Of a DNA stretch of 64,000 bases, positions 12,330 through 25,183 are shown one piece after another. Each line of letters opens with the position of its first letter. Positions within the stretch are counted from its first letter, which is position 1. The notes under the pieces were generated by a model. The model was not told where the DNA came from. It worked only from the letters and a program-made list of their open reading frames with translations, and did not search any database. A program made the translations under genes and the position numbers. Origin of the DNA: Xiphydria camelus (taxonomy: Eukaryota; Arthropoda; Insecta; Hymenoptera; Xiphydriidae); assembly GCA_963678675.1 (NCBI GenBank), contig OY783194.1, positions 33,892,278 to 33,956,277 on the forward strand. Direction: 5' to 3'.

Positions 12330-14085
12330 GTTTCGTGTGTTCTACCGCGTCGTTTCGCCACTTCACCGTGAGACCGGACTGTATCGACACAAGGAAACTC
12401 TCGCTGACCCGATTGAGGAAGGGCGAGTTTTCAGACAACATGTACGCCAGGTTGAACGAATTCAGCACTATATTCAGTATGTACAGCTCCGAGACACCTC
12501 GGTTGCGCTTGATGCTCTGCAAGACTTCGTATTGCCCGCGAGTGGCCGAGGTGAGAATGGCGCAACTCTTGACGGTCCTCTCGTAGTCGTCGATATCTCC
12601 GTACTTGGCGGGTACTATCATCTTCTTGGCGAGCTCCTTGTAGAGCGGCTCGTCGGAATTGTTGAACATGTGGACGTACTCCCTGAAATGAGGGCAGATG
12701 GGCATATTGGACGAGACGAACGATTCCAAGGTTTTGAAGTTCGGATAGTAAGCGCGCTTGGTGAAGGCTTTGATGAGGTTGCCTTGAAAAGTGTTCAGGA
12801 CCACCAGAATGCCGAAGAGGGCGAACGCTATGAGAATTCGCTCGGCGGTCGAGGGCAGTTTTCGATAGACCACCCCAAAGCCGCAAAAGAGGTTTATCGT
12901 TATCAGGGCGATCGGTCCAACGTGTTCTTCGATCCTGAATCCACGGCTGTACTTGAGTATCAAGAGCCAGGCGGCGAAAATCATGACGGCCACAGCGAAA
13001 TAGATGACGTACACCTCATAGTCGATCGATGCGTACATGTTCAGCCACTCGGGTATTTGCCACGATTTTTGCACGACGAAGCAGAGGTTGTCGCGGAAGA
13101 GGGGTATCGTGAACACGGACCCGTCGACGTGATCGTCGGAGACGAACGCGAGGTTCATCGACAGGTCTATCTCGCCCCTCAAGATCTGACCCAACGACCC
13201 GGTCACTCTCTCCGTGCCGTCTCTCAAGATCCTGCCGAACATTTCGTCGTCGCTGGGCGGTATCAGCTTGATCGTGAAGTTCATCCTGTCCGACAAGAAC
13301 TGCAGCGCGTTCACCCCGATTCCCTTGTACTTCATCACCGGGTCGGGGGAGCGAACGACGAGGGGTATGTTCTCGAATATGCTCACCCGCATGGGAAACC
13401 CGCTCATGTAGTTGCGGCAGTTGAAAAAGGACTTGACGATCTCGTTGTCCTGCGAGAAATCGAACCTGATGACTCTGCGCCAGAACATGCAGAAGACGCC
13501 GACGTAACGCAGATCAGCATCGACGACGAAGGCGCTGACGATCGTGTGCTTCGGCCAGATGGTCTCGAATATCGCCGTGAGTTCCTCGTCGGTGGAATTC
13601 GCGTCGGAGAAGGTGACGAAGGTCGCGATGGGATTTCTCACGACCCACTGCTGCCGCGTGGCCGCCAGGAAGGCGTGCAGGCTCGTCGCGTTCTCCACGA
13701 CGAAGAGGTAGCCGTTCGCATCGAGCCCCGGCGTCAGTCCCTGCTTTGTCTTCGGGGTGACGTTGTCGTCGCTGTTTTGGGACGTCTCCTCGAGCAGGGC
13801 GGTCTGGAAGGTCACGTTGTACTCCTCGTTGAGGACGGGGATCAGCGTTCGCTGCCAGATCGAGGGGTATCCGTAGTAGTTTCGATAGCCGTTCTGCACG
13901 ACGATCCTCACGTTACCGCTCATCCAGAAGAAACGGGGTAGGACCTTGGGCAGGAGGGCGGTGTAGAGCGACATCGTCGACGTGAAGTTGAGCAGTTTCT
14001 TCGTTTGATATTGGAGAACGTTCTCCGAGGCGATCGAGGGTACGAGGGACAATGACAAAAATATCGTTGCCGTATTAAGGAGCAT
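12163..14085 (-). CDS. Divergent ionotropic receptor (IR), chemosensory iGluR-like channel
   Basis: A variant ionotropic glutamate receptor of the insect IR family, expected to be a ligand-gated cation channel subunit in chemosensory neurons. The start chosen is Met at 14083-14085, which opens a signal peptide (about residues 1-20, hydrophobic core TIFLSLSLV). An in-frame ATG 27 codons upstream (14166) gives only a charged leader. The extracellular part holds the split ligand-binding lobes (S1 about 235-345, with 'YKGIGVNALQFL' and 'GEIDLSMN'). TM1 is at about 354-375, the pore loop and TM2 at about 385-430 ('GFGVVYRKLPSTAERIL'), S2 at about 431-590 and TM3 at about 603-628. Length is 640 aa in a single exon, as in many divergent insect IRs. 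The last nine residues (MPRVENGNT) come from a downstream tandem duplication. The family call is firm; no subfamily or ligand can be named. Confidence 0.88.
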   Translation of the reverse strand: MLLNTATIFLSLSLVPSIASENVLQYQTKKLLNFTSTMSLYTALLPKVLPRFFWMSGNVRIVVQNGYRNYYGYPSIWQRTLIPVLNEEYNVTFQTALLEETSQNSDDNVTPKTKQGLTPGLDANGYLFVVENATSLHAFLAATRQQWVVRNPIATFVTFSDANSTDEELTAIFETIWPKHTIVSAFVVDADLRYVGVFCMFWRRVIRFDFSQDNEIVKSFFNCRNYMSGFPMRVSIFENIPLVVRSPDPVMKYKGIGVNALQFLSDRMNFTIKLIPPSDDEMFGRILRDGTERVTGSLGQILRGEIDLSMNLAFVSDDHVDGSVFTIPLFRDNLCFVVQKSWQIPEWLNMYASIDYEVYVIYFAVAVMIFAAWLLILKYSRGFRIEEHVGPIALITINLFCGFGVVYRKLPSTAERILIAFALFGILVVLNTFQGNLIKAFTKRAYYPNFKTLESFVSSNMPICPHFREYVHMFNNSDEPLYKELAKKMIVPAKYGDIDDYERTVKSCAILTSATRGQYEVLQSIKRNRGVSELYILNIVLNSFNLAYMLSENSPFLNRVSESFLVSIQSGLTVKWRNDAVEHTKLEIRKLEHSVSPARVFHLEHLLVPIMIYVTGITLSCISFFVEILTLMPRVENGNT

Positions 14086-16198
14086 GACGCGACGATCTTC
14101 TTTGTCCTTCGACCTTGCGAATTTGATCCTCGCTCCTCCGCTTTCTCTGTGGAGGAATATGCGCATGCAAATGGCAGTTTGACGGTAGACGGACAGTTTT
14201 ATACATTATTCACACTGTAATTGTAATTATTATTTCCCGCGATCGCTTTTGTCAGAATTTTAGAAAAATTAATTTCCCATGGGAAACCTTAAATACCCGA
14301 ATAATGTTTACTCGGAAAGATAATTTGAGAAAATGAAAATTAAATTTTTCCCCTCACTCGAATCACGCTTTAAAGTCAACCCAAATGCCCCGAAGCATTT
14401 TCGAATTCTCTCACCTGATAGCTAGCGATCGAAGGCTATCGGAAGCTGCAGTGGCTGGCCGATAATACTACGGTGGCGCACTCGCGAATGCGCGCACGCT
14501 AATCCGGCGGAGCGCGCTCCGCGATGCTATTCGAACTGTGTTGGCCTTCCGGTCTGGCGAATACGGCCAACATCTACTACGCCCGCCGAGCGTGTATGTG
14601 CGTTGGAAGGTACCTATCTCCCTCGTAGGCGGCTTACGCGTCGTACGGAACAACCCCCGGTGAATGCCCGAACGGTCACCGCCACTGCCGCTCGACGCGA
14701 ACGAACGAGACAAGTAAAACCGGCCCTCGCTTGACGGACACTCCATTTGTAACTCGGATTAAATTCCGAGTCGCGTAATTTATCGTTTTGTTTTTATTGC
14801 CACGCCCCGCCAATCGGCTTACGCCGCGTTGATTAGCGGATGCGCGCAGCTACGAAAGCGGCGGCATTTGCCATCGAATTAAACCGTCGATTCGGGTTTG
14901 TTCAAAATTGATATTTTCGCATGATCGATCATCATCCGCGGCGCCGCGACGGGCGCGGGGAAATTTCTAACCCGCGGCGAAGTGCGAAGGCAAATAGCGT
15001 TTCAACTAATGGGCTTTTCCGATGGCGGCGCACTCGGTGCGCTTTTAGTTTCTAAATTTGGAAAGGGGAAAATGTAATAGGAGCGAGGTGATCGCGATAC
15101 GGCGATCGTGGTACGATATAGCGATATAATGGAATGTCAATTAAATTGGAATTAAACGCTGCGACGAATTCGACCGAATTCCTTGACAGATCTATATTTT
15201 TCGGTAACTGACAAATTCGATAACGAGCATTGATGCAAATGCTTCAATTTTACGGGACGCAATGCACTCTCGCATAAAAATAGATGACTTCGCATCCCTT
15301 TTATAATTATCAGATACGGTATTTACGCATCAGTGTCCCACTTCAATTAATTTACAGGAGACAGGACTGTAATTACTCTGCGAGATGAATAAACACCGAG
15401 GCGGAAGCGCAGGGTGCATATATATGCCTGGGACACCCTAACTCGCGAGAAGCACGACGATACGATCTCGTTTATCTCGTTTAGGAGTTAGGTGTATCCG
15501 CGCGCTAAAGGGATTAGAAGGGGGTGAAATGCGGCACGCGTTGCATAGCTATGCATATGCGAGTACTGCAGTTATCGGGGGCCAAGTACGTTATCACGCA
15601 GCGAGAGGCCAGCGTGTCTCACTGCTGGAATAATTCATAAAAGGTCGCATCAGCGGCAGGATATCCCGGTTGCACAATTTTCCACTTAGATGAGCGATAA
15701 CGCGTATGCGAATGCATCCATTGCACTCGGGGGCAGTTCGACTGGCAACGCGGTCAGCCGTACGTAGGAAATTGACTAATTCTCCGAGCGACTCTACAGA
15801 GATAGCACCTCTATCGTCGTCCTTGTCCGCTCGGATTCTTGCGCCACACTTCCGAACAGTCTCCCGCCGAGCAAGCGGCCCGTACGCCACTTTATAATAG
15901 GGGCGCAGGTGCAACACCGTTGCCGGGAGTAATTAACCATCGTGTAAACGAAGCTGAAGTAATATCCGAGTCGGGATGGTACTCTGTACCTATCATGCTA
16001 TAAGTATCGTACGGAGCTTTCGCGATACGGCGAGAAGTATCGTAATTGCGGTGTGCAGGGGACGAACCTTACCGACTTTTTCTACTTGTGAGCATTCGCG
16101 ATCGAACAAATTGGAGTCTCGGTGCTTTCATCGCTGGCAATATGTACACTGATAAGAAGATCAGGTCGAATGATATTTTCGTACGTATTAAAATTGCT

Positions 16199-16600
16199 GG
16201 TATTTTATATTTCCGTTGAGATATCGACCCAGTAGCTATGTTTTTTTTTAATCAGCGTGAAAAAATACACAAGATAGGATGATCCAGAATTCAATTCTAA
16301 AGATTTCGGTTTTTGAAAAAAATTGAAAAAAATCGATATTTTGACCTTTTTTTTTCGAAATTTCCTCAATAAATCCGATATTTTCAAAGTTAGCGTGAAA
16401 AAATACATCGAATAGGGTGGTCCAGAATTCAATTCCAGAGATTTCGATTTCTGCGAAAATCTTAACATTTTTTCAATATTTCGCAAAAATAAAAATCTCT
16501 GGAATAAATCGCTCGACCACCCTATCTTACGTATTTTTTTTGCGCTGATTACGAAAAGCACAATTCTAACTACGATATCTCAAAGGAAATATAAGGTATC
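16199..16600. mobile_element. Palindromic MITE-like element, about 400 bp
   Basis: The termini are inverted copies: the left has 'tatatttccgttgagatatc', the right on the minus strand 'tatatttcctttgagatatc'. Inside, the motif 'gtgaaaaaatacat..ataggrtgrtccagaattcaattc' occurs twice in plus orientation (about 16255 and 16392) and once inverted (about 16500-16550). It is non-coding. The structure fits a MITE built by partial inverted duplication; no target duplication was identified. Confidence 0.65.
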
Positions 16601-17734
16601 GTCGATTTTACGCACGAGAGAATTATTTTCTTCCCACAAAATCACCGATATCTGCCGTCGTTTCACGCTATCCTCGTAGAGATGGACGTGTAAATAATCT
16701 TAAACTGTCAAACGCATTCGACAGCGTGAAGAGCGCGTATCTGAAAACGTAAGTGCGGCATCGTATCATGTGTGTACGTAGTATATAGGTACTATATATA
16801 CGTACAGATATCTAACACTTCAAAAAGCACATAAAATCGTGATCCGCGCGCGCGCGTGAGACGTATGCATACATAGGAAAGCTGTCGTTAATGCAAACGC
16901 GAAAGAGGCACGGAAATTCGACACGTATGTACGTAGCACAGGTCGAAAAGTCAATTAGCGAGTAGATTTCAAAGTTCTAATCCGGATAAACAGCGTCGTG
17001 ACGAGCTTGCAAACTAATTAGCTCGTCTAGCTATTCCGTCGCTGAACATAAATAAACGTAGGTGATCGACGACTGAAATTAGCGTTAGATTTCAAAATTC
17101 TTATCAATCCAAGTCTCGTATCCAGACGAAAATATATTTCTCGAAAGAAATTCGCAGCAACTGAGGATTCGAATATATTGCACAGAATCAGCGCAGGTAC
17201 ACGCTACACATACACGGGTAGAGGCTGATGACGACAGGAGGAGTTATCTTATTATCGGGTTCCATTACTGATGCTCTCGTGTGTAAACAAGCGGCCTTAC
17301 CCGAGCGTAAGCTCGGGCCGATGCATCATCGACGCGCTGCTTCCAATAAACCTTCCCGGCTATCCCCGCGGCATGATTAATCACCGGCATCGTAGGTTCC
17401 GAGCTTCGGCCGTGGTGACGTCAAAAGGGATCCCGCGGTATAGTGGTACAACGCGTAGGATCCTCCGTCGGTCGACGAGACGATGAATTATCTCGATTTT
17501 CTTACGGGATAACGTCGACGTAGGGTAGCGTTGCATCTCGAGTTTAGTCCACATTTTGACTCGGGATGATAAGCGTCATTATTCGTCTTCCGCAGACGCC
17601 CTCGGAGGGGGCGCGATACGATTCGGCGCAGTCTCCGTTCGATAAACGTCTGTAATTCGGTCTTACGTAAACAAATATTCGTGTTTTTACATTTAATTTG
17701 TAATCCGTATACATATTCAATAACAAACGAAAAA

Positions 17735-18510
17735 GAAACTGCGCGAAAAAATAATTATTCGCTGAGTTATAAGTGCGTTTTTCTCTACGAGATCGTGACG
17801 TCATTGAAAAGCCAGAAAGACGCACTTATGCTAAGCGACGAGTGCGAGGAAGATAGTCTTTTCAGTCTTACTATACTGACAAAAAAATTTGCTTCATTCA
17901 ACCATCGGTGAGGTTGAATACGGCGAACCTTACGGTGTCATTGTTTCAAGTAGATATTCATTTGCTTCAATTTCAATTTGGTTGCTTCGACTCTGTTCAT
18001 TTCTCCTTGCATTTTTATGGCATTAAAATTATCGCACCCCGTGAAATTCGCCGTATTCAACTTCACCGATGGTTGATCGAAGCACATTTTGTTTTTGTCA
18101 CTCAGTGTCAAATACTCGGTTTCATGGGCGTCCTCGACGCATGTGAAATCATCTTTCACACACCAATTCGTGAAAAGTTGCGCAGTGCGTGAAATAACCT
18201 GCGCAGTGCGTGAAATCGTCAACCTCGTATTTGACACTTAGTGACAAAAAATAGAATTCATTATTCGGTTGTTTCGCGCCGTTCTAACGAGTGTGATTGC
18301 CGTACTCGCTTCGCTCGTGCGGCAAACTTCACACTCGTTAAAAACAGCGCTTCACGCCCTAATAACGAAAATAACTATTTCAGTGTAGACTATGATGTAG
18401 CTGCATTTAAAAATATCTTTTTCCAGTTTAAATGAGATGGAAAATGAAAGAATACGGGGTTAATAATTTTGTCCAAATTTGTCGAATCAACGGTAAAAAA
18501 AAATTAGCGT
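17735..18510. repeat. Repeat family R1, long copy interrupted by nested palindromes
   Basis: The left part (about 17735-17850) and right part (about 18368-18510) match the continuous R1 copy at 26430-26710. The left part holds an internal palindrome centred on TGACGTCA-like sequence ('gagttataagtgcg' against 'cgcacttatgct'). About 510 bp of other sequence lies between them, made of three inverted-repeat structures: 17895-18080, 18091-18251 and 18276-18342. This reads as an R1 element split by later insertions. Confidence 0.6.
18091..18251. mobile_element. Small inverted-repeat element nested in R1
   Basis: The ends are inverted: 'ttttgtcactcagtgtcaaa' on the left and 'tttgacacttagtgacaaaa' on the right, one mismatch. 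The inside contains a short tandem duplication of 'tgcgcagtgcgtgaaat'. Length is about 160 bp, non-coding. It is probably a very small MITE. Confidence 0.55.
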
Positions 18511-20220
18511 TAAAACCGAATTTGCGCGGCGAATCACAATGCGAGTGTCAGCCCGCGTTTACGCTAAACCAACTGGCTGCGGGAATTTGTATAATAAGGT
18601 TCCGGAGTTAGTCAGTTCCGAAAGACTAATGGCCCGGCCCGGGTACACGTTTCGCCGAAGGCGCGAGTTGTGCGCATTGTCGCCTAATCTTGTCGCGACT
18701 TAACGCGCATTAGACCGGTATTGTCGCCCGGCAACGAGTCGTCCGCCTCGGCGCGGCTGTACGCGTCGTCGAATGCGCGCGCCAACTATAACGGAGCTCC
18801 GTAGTTGGCTAACGTCGGTTGCTTCCAGCCGACTACTTATCGCAACTACGCGACGAGGTATCATATACAATGCGGCAGGATCTCGATTGAGACCGGCGGA
18901 GGAGTTTCTCCGTTCGACGTTCGACTCGAACAATTCGCTCGATCGCGAAACGAACGAAATTCCACGAACGTACTTTGCCGGCAAAAAGTCTCGGACCACC
19001 CTAACACGGACGCAATAAAGAGTTTTCTACGAATGTTTGCCCGCGCGCTTTTCCGAAGCTAAACAACTTTTGCGATTAAACTTTTATCGTGCCTCGTTTC
19101 GCTTTTCCGAAAAGCTTGCGCGGGAGTGAAATTTTAGGGGATCGGTTTGGCCCCCTCCGAATCAAAATAAAGCGGCGTATAAAGCCGGATTTTATCCCGG
19201 ATCAAAGGCGATGCGTCATTTCTAAGTTTCTTTTTTTATGAGATCGTTATATGAGTTCCTGGTGAAAGGGAAGCGGTGATATCAGACTTTTTAGCGATAC
19301 ACGTGTGCGCAGGTATACGGGTATTCCATTTTACCGATAAATATTACGCGAAAAATGAAAGAAAAGAAATTCAACTGCGAATTTTCATGGAATCGCCGTT
19401 CAGGATTTTATCTTCGGATTAACGGAGAGGGTTTGTTTCGGGATTGCGTAAATCTCTAACCGCGCTGTCGAGCAGAGGAGAGAGGAAGAGACGCGTGCAG
19501 CTGGCACGCGGGTTGCTTGACGTAATTTTTCCATTTTTCAAACTTTCCCCGCATCCGAATCGATCACGGGCCCCGTTCTTTCTGATTTTTGATCGTCGCG
19601 TTGCGACGCGCCAACGACGGCTTTGGTCTCCCGGGTTTCGAAAAAAATATATCTTTAAAGACGCTTACAGAACACTCCAGTCTCACAGGGGACGGCGGGA
19701 ATTTGTCATCCAAGGGGTGATTCTGCGGAAACTTTGATGCGTAAGAATCTTTCGTCCTTCTTATACATAACGCAAGGTAACTGTCCCGATAGCAGGACAC
19801 GTCATAGTAGTCCGATATATTTGAGTATGCTCGAATATTTATTATACATAATTCAAATTATTGAATGGGATAAAAAGAAACGATCAGTGGACAAAAATCT
19901 TCAATAAATTAAGGACGCGTACAAGAAGAGTGTCACTATTAAGAACCCTGAGTAAAATCTGTTGTACGAAGTTTTATGGCTGTCCGGATACTGGGCTTAG
20001 CCATCCGGCTATTGGAACAGTTATCTTACAGGATTACAGTCGCCTTGTCCTTCGTATAGATAAGAGCGTACGCAAACATCCTACGAAGCGCTCTCGTTAG
20101 TCCCATTAGCCGCTACTCCGTTTCATCAGCAAAGTAGCATGACAAGGAGAAGGGGCCGGTAGTGGCAAATAAATTTACGACCCTCGTACGTTTTGCGTTA
20201 GACGTAACTTTCCTCTAAAG

Positions 20221-20274
20221 TACTCTATCTCTCTCTCTATTCCCTTTGTGTCTCTCTCTTTCTCTCTCCCGACG
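20221..20274. repeat. CT-rich microsatellite
   Basis: Interrupted CT/TC tract ('ctctatctctctctctattc', then 'tctctctctttctctctc'). Simple-sequence DNA, no further function visible. Confidence 0.7.
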
Positions 20275-20759
20275 GCAGCCGTCGTTTGCCAACTTTTGCT
20301 CGCCGTGCTAAACATCCCGATCGAGTCAGCGCAGACTCCCGAGTAAATTCGCCGCGAAAAGACCGTGCGAACTTTATCGAGACTTTCTTTCGTCGCGCAC
20401 CCCTTCCCCGCGCGGCCGCGCGGTACAGTCTCGGACGAGTTCGCAAGTTCGAGCTCCTCGCGGACGAATGAGCTCGTCGACACGGCGAGCTGCAGCGAAT
20501 CTGCTCATCTATCTTCGCGCGCGCACGGGCGAAACGATAATTTCTAATCCGGTAAAGTGCCTCCGTCGACGCGATCTCCTTTCTCCCTCCGTGCGAGGAT
20601 TCTTTAATCTGTTAACGATTCTTCGAGTCGCGGATAATGGATGACGGGGACCTCGCATCGACCGCTATCCTCACACCGTAGTCCTTCGATGAGCGTACCG
20701 GTGCGAAAGAATCGCGCGCGTCGTCGTCGTCGTCGTGGTCTATACACTTCTCTCGACTT

Positions 20760-21017
20760 TCCTTTCACGCGAGCAGAAAAGACGCCCGTACGTTGTCGAC
20801 CCTCTTCCACGCGAGTAGAAAAGAACCCTACCTCGGCGTGAGTGGAAAGAGGCCCGTGCCTCGCGGGCGCCTTCGACGAAAGTGGAAAAAGACCGCGCGC
20901 ATCGGCCCGCCTTTCCACGCGGGAGTAGAAAAAGCCCGCGCGCCGCTAGAACGAGCCCGCCGCCCGCCGCCGCACGAGGGCTTCGGGCGCCTCGCTTCCG
21001 CGCGAGTAGAAAAAGCC
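20760..21017. repeat. Minisatellite-like GC-rich repeats
   Basis: A motif close to 'tttccacgcgagtagaaaaa' occurs about six times at uneven spacing (near 20764, 20805, 20833, 20872, 20912 and 20998), separated by GC-rich filler. The half-motifs 'ttcyac' and 'gtagaa' make each copy partly self-complementary. Frames through it on both strands are open only because of composition. It looks like a decayed minisatellite or a cluster of short sites. Confidence 0.55.
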
Positions 21018-24000
21018 CTCCGCGAGCTCTGCATCGTTTCCCAGGGCGATTTTGCCGGCTCGGGCTAATCTAATTAATCCACGGCGTAACAGCGAGCGAA
21101 TCGGTTGTACGTAATGTATGTGCACACCTATACGCGCGCGTCAAGTATGCAAATTCGATTGCACTTATGTCGTCGAGGAAAGCCGAGTCGCGCGGTGCGG
21201 CGCAAGCAACACGGGCGCCCGTTGGCTCTGAGCGACGTTGCACGTGCGGGCGAGACAGGTACAGCTGTAGCGCCGTCGCGACTGCAGCCTCTCGTCTTTC
21301 TTCGTCCTGCGATGTTTGTTCAATGAAATCCCCACCGTGTAGCGCACCGCGCGCTCGGTAATCGTCCGGTCTCCCTTCGGCGCTTCCGCGTCTCATTCCG
21401 TCGCAACTGCCACGCGCACGCCTTTCCGGTATCTCCACGGGCTCGCGCGGAGACGCGTTAAATCGCGGCACGGCTCGAGAGCGGATATCCGCGGGATGAA
21501 AATAGGGGTGTATAGGCGGCGCTCTCCGTTGCGGCGGTGATACACGGGGTCGCATGCGCCCTCTTGATACCGCGTCGAGCGGCGACTTTGCATTCTAATA
21601 TTTGCTCCGAAACTTAATTAAAAGCACGCGGATAAACAGAGCGTCGGGGGGATTGACACGGTCGCCCCGTAGGTACACTCGTAATACGTTATGTGTATAG
21701 ATGGGTGTACGGATACGCGGGGAGTGATGATGTACGCGTGGTACGCCGCGCGTAATTTTTTAAGTCGTTCGCAGAGAAAATAATTTGCGCGTAGCACGTG
21801 GAGAGAGATAAAATGCGGGAAAATTAATAGCGAAAGTCACGATTTCGTTTCACTCGGGTGATCACTTTTTTTTTCTTCGTCGAAGTGACGATAATTATAG
21901 ATAATTAGTGGAATTTGCGGTTCTCAAGGCAGGTGGAAGGATTAAGTAATTGATATATGATATATCTCGAATTGGGGGGATGCTTCATACGGCGCTTATT
22001 GACACGGTTATTAAATTTTGCAACGACTTAATATACGGCCTAATGAATGCACCGTGAGAAAATTGAAGGGGGGGGGGGAGGGGCAGAGGTTTCTGGAGAG
22101 GAGGGGCGTTACAAGGTATACGCGAGAGGCGAATTCCCCGGGAATAAATAATGACGCGACTGCATAGCAACCGGGGAGAGAGAGAGAGTTGGTATTATTT
22201 ATGATATTAGATTACACTATATCACTGGCGTCATAATTAATTGCCATCCCCCTTTTGAAGTACCCGTTAACTGTAGAATGTTAATGTAGAACAGCATCGG
22301 TTGCCGGGTAACCGGAATTCGCCGCTGCCAAAGGAAGCTCGAAGCCCGAAGCGCGATAGCACGTTGCTTAACCGGAAGCGCGCGATCGAGAAGCTCGGTT
22401 TAACGAGCAGTTTCATCGGTTTCAATCTCGATCGATCGAGGATTATAAATGAAAGAAAGAATTGCCATTTGTGATAAACTTTTTTTTTATTCAACTTCGA
22501 ACTTCATGAACTTTCTCCCCGAACGGCACATACATATGCATTGGTCTGAAACTTTTTTGCAGTCCTCCCCTCGACACTATAGACGGATCGTTCGACGATC
22601 TGTGATTCGAAAATGTATAATAGATTGATATCGATGGCTCGACCGCGTACACGTATACGGATATACGTCGACGGATATCGTCGCGCGACCCGAGCAAAGT
22701 GATGGAGTGGCGATGCGAGTCCAAGGGACCCCGAAAGTTCGGCGCAAATTGCGAGACTTCCTTTCGGTTTGGATTCCAGCCACGCGGCAAAAAGATTTTG
22801 CAGTTTTAAACAAAACTCGGTTTCGCTGAGACTTTCTCGCCATCGCGATAAAAATATAACCTGTGGCGGCAAATAATACGTCGAATAAAAGTAAAAAAAT
22901 TTGCTGGGATAACCAATATTTTTAATGAAAAAAATTTCACCCTAATTGTAGTTTGATGTGCTATTATCGAACATATCTTTTACCGCCGCAGCTAATATTT
23001 CCGTCACGACGGCAACGAGTTCTCGGCGAAATCTAGTTTTGCCAGGACTGCAAAACTATTTCTTTCGGTGCATCGGAGGGTGTTTTCTTTTTTTCTCAAT
23101 TTAATTCAGCGATGCGATGCTCCGCAATTCAATTCCCCCGAACATTATCGACGGCCGACCGCAGCCTGGCCTGACTACTTAGAGTCACGAGCGCACAGCC
23201 CGGCGAGAGGCATACCGCCGACACGTCGTACATCGTCGAACACCGCGGTACACGACAGCGAGAGGCTAACCAACTATGTACCTAGATACAACGTACGCCG
23301 TGCCAGATATTCGAACGCTTCGAGATGCGCCGTTTCCAGAGGAGTGGGAGTTCGCCACCCATAAAGCGTCGGGACGTCCCGACGGCCGCTAGTCAGCGTC
23401 GGGACGCCCGTCGAGCGCGTAGCTCTCGAGTTCGCGCGTTCCACCCCTCGGCACTTGCCGTCTCGCGGCACGTGGTCGTTCTTATCCGCCTTCCTCGGCA
23501 CGGTCGCCCCGCGGGAAGATCCAATGCAATTTTTCGCGCGGAATTCTCGCTCCGGGCGAGATTTTCGGAGATGAAGATCGTCGAGGGATTTTTCAAAAAC
23601 ATTGTCCATTCGCATCTATCGCTTTTCGGTTCGCGCTGCGAATGAAAACTGCGCGACGCGTCATTTCGTCGCGAGAAAATCGGGTCCTTCCGCGAGATTG
23701 ATCTCGATTACGGGATCGCGAGCCGCGCGCGGAGAGGAACGCGAACGAGATTTGTGGCCTGGAATTCTCGTCTCGACGCGAGATTGATTTCCGACGCGAC
23801 CGTATCCGCCTCCGGCGAGCTTTATTGCATTCTGAAATCTTGCATCCGACGTTATACGTACCTGTATCCGTCACACGGGACGTCGCTGTGCGTATAATAC
23901 GCGCAGTCAGTCACGGCGCGTCGAAACGACCGGAAGCTCGTTGCGCGGCCCATCGTCGGCGAGGAGGGCACGGCAGCTTTACGTCTCCGCGAACGCAATT

Positions 24001-25183
24001 TAAAGTTCCGCGGAGCGGTGCGCGACGCGGGATTCGAAGAGGCTGCATGAGACGCGAATGCGGTATGAAATAACTCGATCTGCGAGTTCTCTTTCGTTGA
24101 CACAACTCCCGACCTATTTTACGTATTCCATACATACGTAAGGTAGACGAATATATGCCGATTTAAAGTAAACGGGGTACGAGCTAAACTTAAGGGCAAA
24201 TTCAATTCGTTTCCGGGGGGGGAGTTTCGACGCTGCAGCTGCAAGGGCGGTGGGGAAATTTAACTCAGACTTTTCATGCGTGAAACGTCCCTTTCTGGCA
24301 ATTATAATTTCCCTTTACGCGGAATAACGAGGTGTTGGGGTAAGCAAAAAAAGAATTCACAGCGAGAGCTTTTCCGATCGGAAGATTAGATCGCGGACCG
24401 TGTACGAAGGGGTGGTGAAATCCGCGAAGGAGGAATTATCATCAAAAGAACTCGCCTCGACGGTCCAACCAAGCGGAACGCTTTCGTTCGCTCTTACACA
24501 CCCGTAATCATCGAGAATTTATTCACTATCGACGTGTGGCGAATTCGCATCGACTCGGAACGTCAATCACGCGCTTATACGTCATCGTCCCGCCGAGAAC
24601 ACCTCCGAATAAAAGTCGCGGAGTGCGCATCGATGTCTGACATTCGTCGCGAGACTGGGGTACGTAAGGCAAAGTGCGAAAAGAGAGTCTGACTTTTTAT
24701 GTCCATAAATTCCGAGAAAATTTAATAAAGAAATTATATTTGAAAAGCCGAAGCATTTTTGCGAACTGCAAGGAAACTTTCTTTATCGCGTCTTCGTTCA
24801 ATCGTAATGAGAAAATTAACAAATTTCCGTTCTCACCAGATCGACGCGCGAACGAGCGAGGCGAAAAACTCCGGGCCACAATAGGCGAGCCTCTGAAACG
24901 AACTTCGTTCATATCGAGCCACTAAAAGGAGGGAATTTCGTACACAGGCTCCCCGTTGAAAGCCCTCGAAAAAAAAGGGAAAGGAGCTCACTCGCCCGCT
25001 CCTTCCCCACCGCCGCCGACTTTTTCGATAATTCGCCGCAACGCGAGAATGGTAAACGCGAGCGGCAATAAAGGGGAGATTCGAACGAGGCGAAATAGCC
25101 ATTACGCCCGAATGCCGAGATAAGGAGGCGCGGCGCGAGATATAATTGCGAGGCGAGATAAGGGATAAAAGAGAGATTTAACG

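Noticed and set aside
12271..13941. 556-codon plus-strand open frame antisense to the ionotropic receptor
   Set aside because: It mirrors the receptor gene exactly. The product is rich in E, D, H, R and V with no domain, as expected from the complement of a GC-rich coding sequence. The minus frame has a signal peptide, ligand-binding lobes and TM segments.
20760..21017. CRISPR-like array of repeats and spacers
   Set aside because: Repeats are degenerate, spacing is uneven, no cas genes are present and the sequence is eukaryotic.
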